DNA from: CAKSHC01 sp045631845
GTDB taxonomy: Bacteria > Bacillota > Clostridia > Oscillospirales > UMGS1783
Reading direction: 5' to 3'
Length of the DNA stretch: 9,772 bases
Assembly (NCBI GenBank): GCA_045631845.1
Contig: JAZQVM010000018.1
Span: 1 to 9,772, forward strand
In this document: positions 6,270 through 9,772 of the stretch, piece after piece
Layout of the letters: each line of letters opens with the position of its first letter
Position numbering within the stretch: position 1 is the stretch's first letter
Translations under genes and position numbers: made by a program
The notes under the pieces: model-generated
Databases searched by the model: none
What the model was told of the DNA's origin: nothing
What the model saw: the letters and a program-made list of their open reading frames with translations, nothing else

Positions 6270-7251
6270 ATATAAAGAAGCCGGCTGCCAAGACGGCGTC
6301 GTTGTTGTAGAGGACGGCGGTCTGTCCGGGGGTGACGGCACGGACGGGCTGGGAAAAGGAGATGTGGGCGGTGCCGCCCGTAACCGTTACGGCGGCGGGC
6401 ACGGGTGGGGCGGCCAGGCGGGTTTTGACGGTGCAGGTAAAATGCTCAAAGGGAAAGGATTGCCAGACCAGATCGGTGACGGTGGCCGTTTGTGTATACG
6501 GGTCGGTATGGGAGAGGGTGACGGTGTTGTTCTTCGCATCAATAGCGGTGACAAAGGCGGGACGGCCGAGGGCGATGCCAAGATTTTTGCGCTGGCCGAT
6601 GGTATAACAGGGCGTGCCTTTGTGTTTGCCGACAATCTCTCCGTCCATCACAAAGTCACCCTGTTCGACGGCGACTCCTTCATATCGAAGAAAATCGATA
6701 TAATTATTACAGAAGCAGAGGTCCTGGCTGTCCTTCTTTTGGGCGACGGGGATGCCGAGTTGTTCGGCTAAGGCACGATTGTCCTCTTTCTTGCGGTCGC
6801 ACAGGGGCAGGAGCAGGCGGGAAAGCACCGATTGGGGCAGGCGTCCGAGCATATAGGACTGATCCTTGACCGAGGAGCGGCGAACGTGATACCAGCCATC
6901 GGTCTGTCCAATGCCGGCATAGTGACCGGTGGCGATAAAATCGGCTTCGACCGAGGCTAATCCTTTGAACTTGACAAGGGGGTTGCAGACGATGCAGGGG
7001 TTGGGCGTGCGCCCCTTTTTGTATTCATCGATGAAGTTCGATATGACAAATTTACGGAAGTCCTCACGCAGATCCAAAGTGAAAAAAGGGATGCCGAGAT
7101 GCTCGGCAACCCTGTATGCGTCGTCTTGTTCGGTTGTATCGTCGATCATTTGGCAGTAGACGCCCAGCACGTCAAAGCCCTGCTCCAACAGGAGAGAGGC
7201 TGTGATGGCCGAATCGACCCCGCCGGACAGACCGAGAGCGACCTTACTCAT
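6268..7251 (-). CDS. mnmA: tRNA-specific 2-thiouridylase MnmA
   Basis: MnmA adenylates U34 of tRNA-Glu, -Gln and -Lys and replaces its C2 oxygen with sulfur delivered from a cysteine desulfurase. The 327-residue product has the ATP PP-loop GLSGGVDSA (7-15), the nucleophile-type cysteine in NPCIVCN (Cys89 by alignment to E. coli Cys102), ATGHYA, and the second catalytic cysteine in DSQDLCF (Cys179). The central GQRKNLGI block and the C-terminal beta-barrel ending PGQTAVLYNND follow. It is about 40 residues shorter than E. coli MnmA (368), mainly from a trimmed loop between residues 33 and 45 and a short C-terminus. The ATG overlaps the iscU stop by eight bases with only a weak GGCGG ribosome binding site, indicating coupling. 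The stop codon is formed at the edge of repeat copy B. Position after the desulfurase fits direct sulfur supply. Confidence 0.95.
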   Translation of the reverse strand: MSKVALGLSGGVDSAITASLLLEQGFDVLGVYCQMIDDTTEQDDAYRVAEHLGIPFFTLDLREDFRKFVISNFIDEYKKGRTPNPCIVCNPLVKFKGLASVEADFIATGHYAGIGQTDGWYHVRRSSVKDQSYMLGRLPQSVLSRLLLPLCDRKKEDNRALAEQLGIPVAQKKDSQDLCFCNNYIDFLRYEGVAVEQGDFVMDGEIVGKHKGTPCYTIGQRKNLGIALGRPAFVTAIDAKNNTVTLSHTDPYTQTATVTDLVWQSFPFEHFTCTVKTRLAAPPVPAAVTVTGGTAHISFSQPVRAVTPGQTAVLYNNDAVLAAGFFI

Positions 7252-7693
7252 GGCAATGGCCGCCGCAGGAGTGGCAATCGCCGCCGCCGCAGGAGCAACC
7301 CTGCAAAGCGGGGGGCAATTCCCGACCGTTCTTCTTATAAAAATCGCTCAGAGCGGCACGGATGGCTTCTTCGGCCAGTACCGAGCAGTGGATCTTGGCG
7401 GCGGGCAGACCTTCGAGCGCCTCGACGACAGCCTGATTGGTCAGCTGCATGGCCTCGGTGACCGTTTTGCCTTTGATCAGTTCGGTAGCCATCGACGAGG
7501 TGGCCACGGCGGCGCCGCAACCGAAGGTCTGGAACTTGACATCTACAATGATGTCGTTCTCGTCGATATCCAAAAACATTTTCATGATGTCGCCGCACTT
7601 GGCGTTGCCGACCTGACCGACACCGCTGGGGTTGTCCATCTGACCGACGTTGCGGGGATTCATAAAATGATCCATTACCTTTTCACTATACAT
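7244..7693 (-). CDS. iscU: Fe-S cluster scaffold protein IscU/NifU-N type with Cys/His tail
   Basis: This scaffold assembles Fe-S clusters using sulfur from the adjacent desulfurase. The chosen start (MYSEKVMDHF) gives 149 residues and lies two bases after the desulfurase stop; eight more upstream codons are possible but would overlap that gene and are not typical of the family. The three cluster ligand cysteines are present in AKCGD (Cys33, with Asp35), TFGCGAA (Cys59) and KIHCSVLAEE (Cys103). The IscU core ends near residue 125. After it comes an unusual tail, CSCGGGDCHSCGGHCHE (133-149), with five cysteines and three histidines, which may bind metal. Its last codons overlap the mnmA start. 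It lacks the NifU C-terminal thioredoxin-like domain. Confidence 0.93.
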   Translation of the reverse strand: MYSEKVMDHFMNPRNVGQMDNPSGVGQVGNAKCGDIMKMFLDIDENDIIVDVKFQTFGCGAAVATSSMATELIKGKTVTEAMQLTNQAVVEALEGLPAAKIHCSVLAEEAIRAALSDFYKKNGRELPPALQGCSCGGGDCHSCGGHCHE

Positions 7694-7695
7694 TC

Positions 7696-8862
7696 TTATT
7701 GCTCTCTTTCGTGCCACAGGGGGCTCATATTTCTTAATTTTTCAACAATGGGGGGGAGTTTCTCGAGAATATAATCGATATCTTCCTCGGTGTTCTCGTG
7801 CGATAAACTGAAGCGCAGACTGCCATGGGCAATCTCATGGGGAAGCCCAATCGACAACAGGACATGTGACGGGTCTAACGATGCGCTGGTGCAGGCCGAA
7901 CCCGACGAAGCGCAGATGCCCTCGACATCCAGCCACAGCAGCAGGCTCTCGCCCTCAATGAAGGGAATGGAAATGTTGACATTTCCGGGCAACCGCTTGT
8001 CCCGATCGCCGTTTAAGCGGGCGTAGGGGATCTGTAACATACCGTCGATGAGCTTGTCCCGCAATTTAGTAACCTTTGCTATATTCTCCTGCATCTCCTC
8101 GGCGGCAAGGGTCAGTGCCTTGGCGGTGCCGATGATGCCGGGGGTGTTTTCGGTACCCGAGCGACGACCGCGTTCCTGCTGACCGCCGGTGAGCAGGTTG
8201 GGCAGGCGCACCCCGTTTTTGAGGTACAAACCGCCGATGCCCTTGGGTCCGCCGAATTTATGGGCGGAGAAGCTGAGCGCGTCAATGCCCAGTTCCTTCA
8301 CATCGATGGGCAGATGGCCGACGGCCTGCACCGCATCGGTGTGGAACACGGCACCGCCCTCATGGGCGATGGCGGCCAGTTCTCGAATGGGCTGGATGGT
8401 GCCGATCTCGTTGTTGGCAAACATGACAGTGACCAGCACGGTGTTCTCTTTCATAGCCCGCCGCAGATCGTCGGGGTGGACGATGCCGTTTTCGTAAACG
8501 GGCAGCAGCGTGACCTCGGCGCCGCATTTTTCCAGCGTGTGGAGCACGGCGTGGTGCTCAAAGACGGTGGAGATGATATGCGGGGTTTTATGCTGCATGA
8601 GGGCACGGGCGACACAGCCTTTGATGACCCAGTTGTCGGCCTCGGTGCCGCCTGAGGTGAAATACACCTCGTCGGGACGGCAATTTAAGACATTGGATAT
8701 ATCGATGCGTGCCGATTTGACCGCCTCGGCCACCTGACGACCGGCCGCATGGACCGAACTGGGGTTGCCGAAATTCTCGGTAAAATAGGGAAGCATCGCC
8801 TCGACAACCCGCTTATCGGTTGCGGTGGTAGCGGCATTGTCGGCATAAACAAAGCGTTTCAT
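7696..8862 (-). CDS. iscS: Cysteine desulfurase (NifS/IscS group)
   Basis: This PLP enzyme converts cysteine to alanine and holds the released sulfur as a persulfide for IscU and MnmA. The 388-residue product begins MKRFVYADNAATT. It contains EHHAV with His104, HTDAVQ with Asp176, the PLP lysine Lys202 in SFSAHKFGGPKG, RSGTEN (234-239) and the catalytic Cys324 in SSGSACTS within the long flexible loop typical of group I enzymes. The start at 8862 is preferred over an upstream in-frame ATG at 8943 because it has AAGGAG eight bases upstream, overlaps the rnhA stop as ATGA, and begins exactly where the family does. No IscR-type regulator is adjacent. Whether it is closer to NifS or IscS cannot be settled by eye; no nif genes are nearby. 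Confidence 0.95.
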   Translation of the reverse strand: MKRFVYADNAATTATDKRVVEAMLPYFTENFGNPSSVHAAGRQVAEAVKSARIDISNVLNCRPDEVYFTSGGTEADNWVIKGCVARALMQHKTPHIISTVFEHHAVLHTLEKCGAEVTLLPVYENGIVHPDDLRRAMKENTVLVTVMFANNEIGTIQPIRELAAIAHEGGAVFHTDAVQAVGHLPIDVKELGIDALSFSAHKFGGPKGIGGLYLKNGVRLPNLLTGGQQERGRRSGTENTPGIIGTAKALTLAAEEMQENIAKVTKLRDKLIDGMLQIPYARLNGDRDKRLPGNVNISIPFIEGESLLLWLDVEGICASSGSACTSASLDPSHVLLSIGLPHEIAHGSLRFSLSHENTEEDIDYILEKLPPIVEKLRNMSPLWHEREQ

Positions 8863-9308
8863 GGGGTGTTCTCCTTGATATATTGAACGGCCAAACGATC
8901 GCACCGTTCGTTTTCGGGGTGACCGGCGTGTCCCTTGACCCAAACGAAGGTCACGTCATGCTCGGACAACAGTTCGTCCAACTTTTTCCACAGATCGACG
9001 TTCTTCACCGCACCTTTATTGGCGGTGCGCCAGCCGCGGATCTTCCAGTTGTAGAGCCAATTGTCGTTGATGGCCTTGGCCACGTATTGGGAATCGGTGG
9101 TCAGCCGTACCGTGCAGGGCACCTTGAGCGCCTGCAAGGCCGCGATCACCGCCGACAGTTCCATGCGATTGTTGGTTGTGCTCGGCTCGCCGCCGCACAA
9201 CTCCTTCTCATGCTCGCCAAAGCGCAAAATCGCGCCCCAGCCGCCGCGCCCGGGATTGCCCGAACAGGCGCCGTCGGTATAAATTTCCACATAGGGTCGG
9301 TCACTCAT
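8859..9308 (-). CDS. rnhA: Ribonuclease HI
   Basis: RNase HI cuts the RNA strand of RNA-DNA hybrids, removing R-loops and primer remnants. The 149-residue product is of ordinary bacterial length and starts MSDRPYVEIYTDGACSGNPG. Catalytic residues are Asp12 in YTDGACSGNPG, Glu50 in NNRMEL, Asp72 in TTDSQY and Asp137 in NERCDRLA, with His127 in KGHAGHPENE; all match E. coli RNase HI. The basic handle region (KIRGWRTANKGAVKN, 89-103) is present, so it is the substrate-binding handle-bearing form. The gene is first in the operon with the desulfurase (ATGA overlap). The SD-like AGGTGG is about 12 bases from the ATG, longer than usual. Confidence 0.96.
   Translation of the reverse strand: MSDRPYVEIYTDGACSGNPGRGGWGAILRFGEHEKELCGGEPSTTNNRMELSAVIAALQALKVPCTVRLTTDSQYVAKAINDNWLYNWKIRGWRTANKGAVKNVDLWKKLDELLSEHDVTFVWVKGHAGHPENERCDRLAVQYIKENTP
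8871..8876 (-). promoter_or_regulatory. Ribosome binding site deciding the cysteine desulfurase start
   Basis: AAGGAG on the minus strand inside the 3' end of rnhA, eight bases before the ATG at 8862. It selects the 388-residue form over the longer reading from 8943. Confidence 0.85.
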
Positions 9309-9314
9309 GGGTAT

Positions 9315-9343
9315 AGTATACCACCTTAGTATATATTATGCAA
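9315..9343 (-). promoter_or_regulatory. Candidate promoter for rnhA and the sulfur-transfer operon
   Basis: TTGCAT (-35, 9338-9343) and TATACT (-10, 9315-9320) are 17 bases apart on the minus strand. The -10 matches 5 of 6 bases and the -35 3 of 6. The predicted start point falls at or next to the rnhA ATG (9308), which would make a leaderless message. A second TATACT at 9328-9333 lacks a good -35. No terminator is seen between glyQS and this point, so read-through is also possible. Confidence 0.4.
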
Positions 9344-9347
9344 GAGG

Positions 9348-9772
9348 TTAGAACTTAATTTTTTCTTTTATATAGTTAGCAACCTCGGCGACGGGGATGC
9401 GAACCTGCTGCATGGAGTCACGGTCACGGACGGTGACGCAGCCGTCGGTTTCGGTTTCAAAGTCAACGGTGATGCAGAAAGGAGTACCGATTTCGTCCTC
9501 ACGGCGGTAGCGTTTGCCGATGGAACCGGCCTCGTCATAGTCGCACATAAATTCCTTGGAGAGGGTTTCATGGATGGCGCTTGCCTGCTCGGAGAGTTTC
9601 TTAGACAGGGGCAGGACGGCGGCCTTGAAGGGGGCGAGGGCGGGATGCAGACGAAGCACCACGCGGGTATCGTTCTTCTCGGCGTCTACGACTTCTTCGT
9701 CGTAGGCATCTACAAGGAAGGCGAGGGTGACACGGTCGGCGCCCAGAGAGGGCTCAACGACGTAGGGGATAT
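9348..9772 (-). CDS. glyQS: Glycyl-tRNA synthetase, one-subunit type, C-terminal part (5' end outside window)
   Basis: This is the last 140 codons of a class II synthetase charging tRNA with glycine. The visible part opens with IPYVVEPSLGADR, which is class II motif 3 with its ATP-contacting arginine. It continues with FLVDAYDEEVV and LRLHPALAPFKAAVLPLSKK, the entry of the anticodon-binding domain, and ends in EIGTPFCITVDFET, TVRDRDSMQQ and a final KEKIKF. This pattern belongs to the homodimeric GlyRS of Firmicutes, archaea and eukaryotes, not the two-subunit GlyQ/GlyS enzyme of E. coli. The reading frame is open to the window edge; an internal GTG at 9662 is not the start. rnhA follows 39 bases downstream. 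A tRNA-Gly lies 3.7 kb away, probably coincidentally. Confidence 0.94.
   Translation of the reverse strand, partial: IPYVVEPSLGADRVTLAFLVDAYDEEVVDAEKNDTRVVLRLHPALAPFKAAVLPLSKKLSEQASAIHETLSKEFMCDYDEAGSIGKRYRREDEIGTPFCITVDFETETDGCVTVRDRDSMQQVRIPVAEVANYIKEKIKF

Noticed and set aside
5410..6280. Insertion sequence or MITE with target site duplications
   Set aside because: No transposase is present, and I found no convincing matching direct duplications on either side of copy A or copy B, so transposition is not claimed.
7694..7717. Earlier start for IscU (eight extra residues)
   Set aside because: It would overlap the desulfurase gene; the family begins at the YSEKVMDHF segment.
8863..8943. Longer start for the cysteine desulfurase (27 extra residues)
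   Set aside because: The extension is basic and unlike the family, overlaps rnhA by 85 bases, and the internal ATG at 8862 has the good ribosome binding site.
9348..9662. Stand-alone 104-residue protein starting at GTG 9662
   Set aside because: The frame continues open upstream to the window edge and encodes class II motif 3 of glycyl-tRNA synthetase, so it is a fragment of that gene.

Overview
The window is a dense, moderately GC-rich stretch of a bacterial chromosome in which every supported gene lies on the minus strand, so transcription runs from high to low coordinates. Gene content and style suggest a Clostridia-type Firmicute, probably a gut Oscillospirales/Ruminococcaceae-like organism. 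The pointers are a one-subunit (GlyQS-type) glycyl-tRNA synthetase, a NifS/IscU/MnmA cluster, a YqhQ (DUF1385) gene next to prmC, AAGGAGG-type ribosome binding sites and very tight gene packing. The genus cannot be fixed from the sequence.

Layout in transcription order. (1) 9772-9348: the 3' end of glyQS. (2) 9308-6268: a compact operon rnhA > cysteine desulfurase > IscU scaffold > mnmA, with 4-bp overlap, 2-bp gap and 8-bp overlap at the junctions. The desulfurase mobilises sulfur from cysteine, the scaffold assembles Fe-S clusters, and MnmA uses the sulfur for tRNA wobble 2-thiouridine; RNase HI is a housekeeping passenger with its own candidate promoter. (3) 6269-5421: a small accessory patch bounded by two direct copies of a compound hairpin repeat (B 6103-6269, A 5421-5566). 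Between them sit a four-helix-bundle (S23/IVS-type, Avd-like fold) gene, a strong tRNA promoter, a tRNA-Gly(CCC) with encoded CCA, and an intrinsic terminator. (4) 5320-1: a second long operon from an extended -10 promoter: calcium-loop lipoprotein > OmpR-type response regulator > sensor histidine kinase > YqhQ-like membrane protein > prmC > an XRE-type DNA-binding protein running off the left edge. Its junctions abut or overlap (18-bp gap, 0, 4-bp, 7-bp and 4-bp overlaps), so the genes are probably co-transcribed and partly translationally coupled.

The most unusual element is the repeat pair. Over 146 aligned bases the copies differ at about 12 positions with no gaps. In two of the small hairpins the differences are compensatory (one T-A to A-T pair, one A-T to G-C pair), so the fold rather than the exact sequence looks conserved. 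Copy B has one extra hairpin module, and its edge supplies two bases of the mnmA stop codon. I do not recognise a named family for it. The rest is mostly well-understood housekeeping and signalling genes. The gene-level oddities are a Cys/His/Gly tail on IscU whose DNA also carries the mnmA start, compact MnmA and PrmC proteins, and a C-C mismatch in the tRNA anticodon stem.
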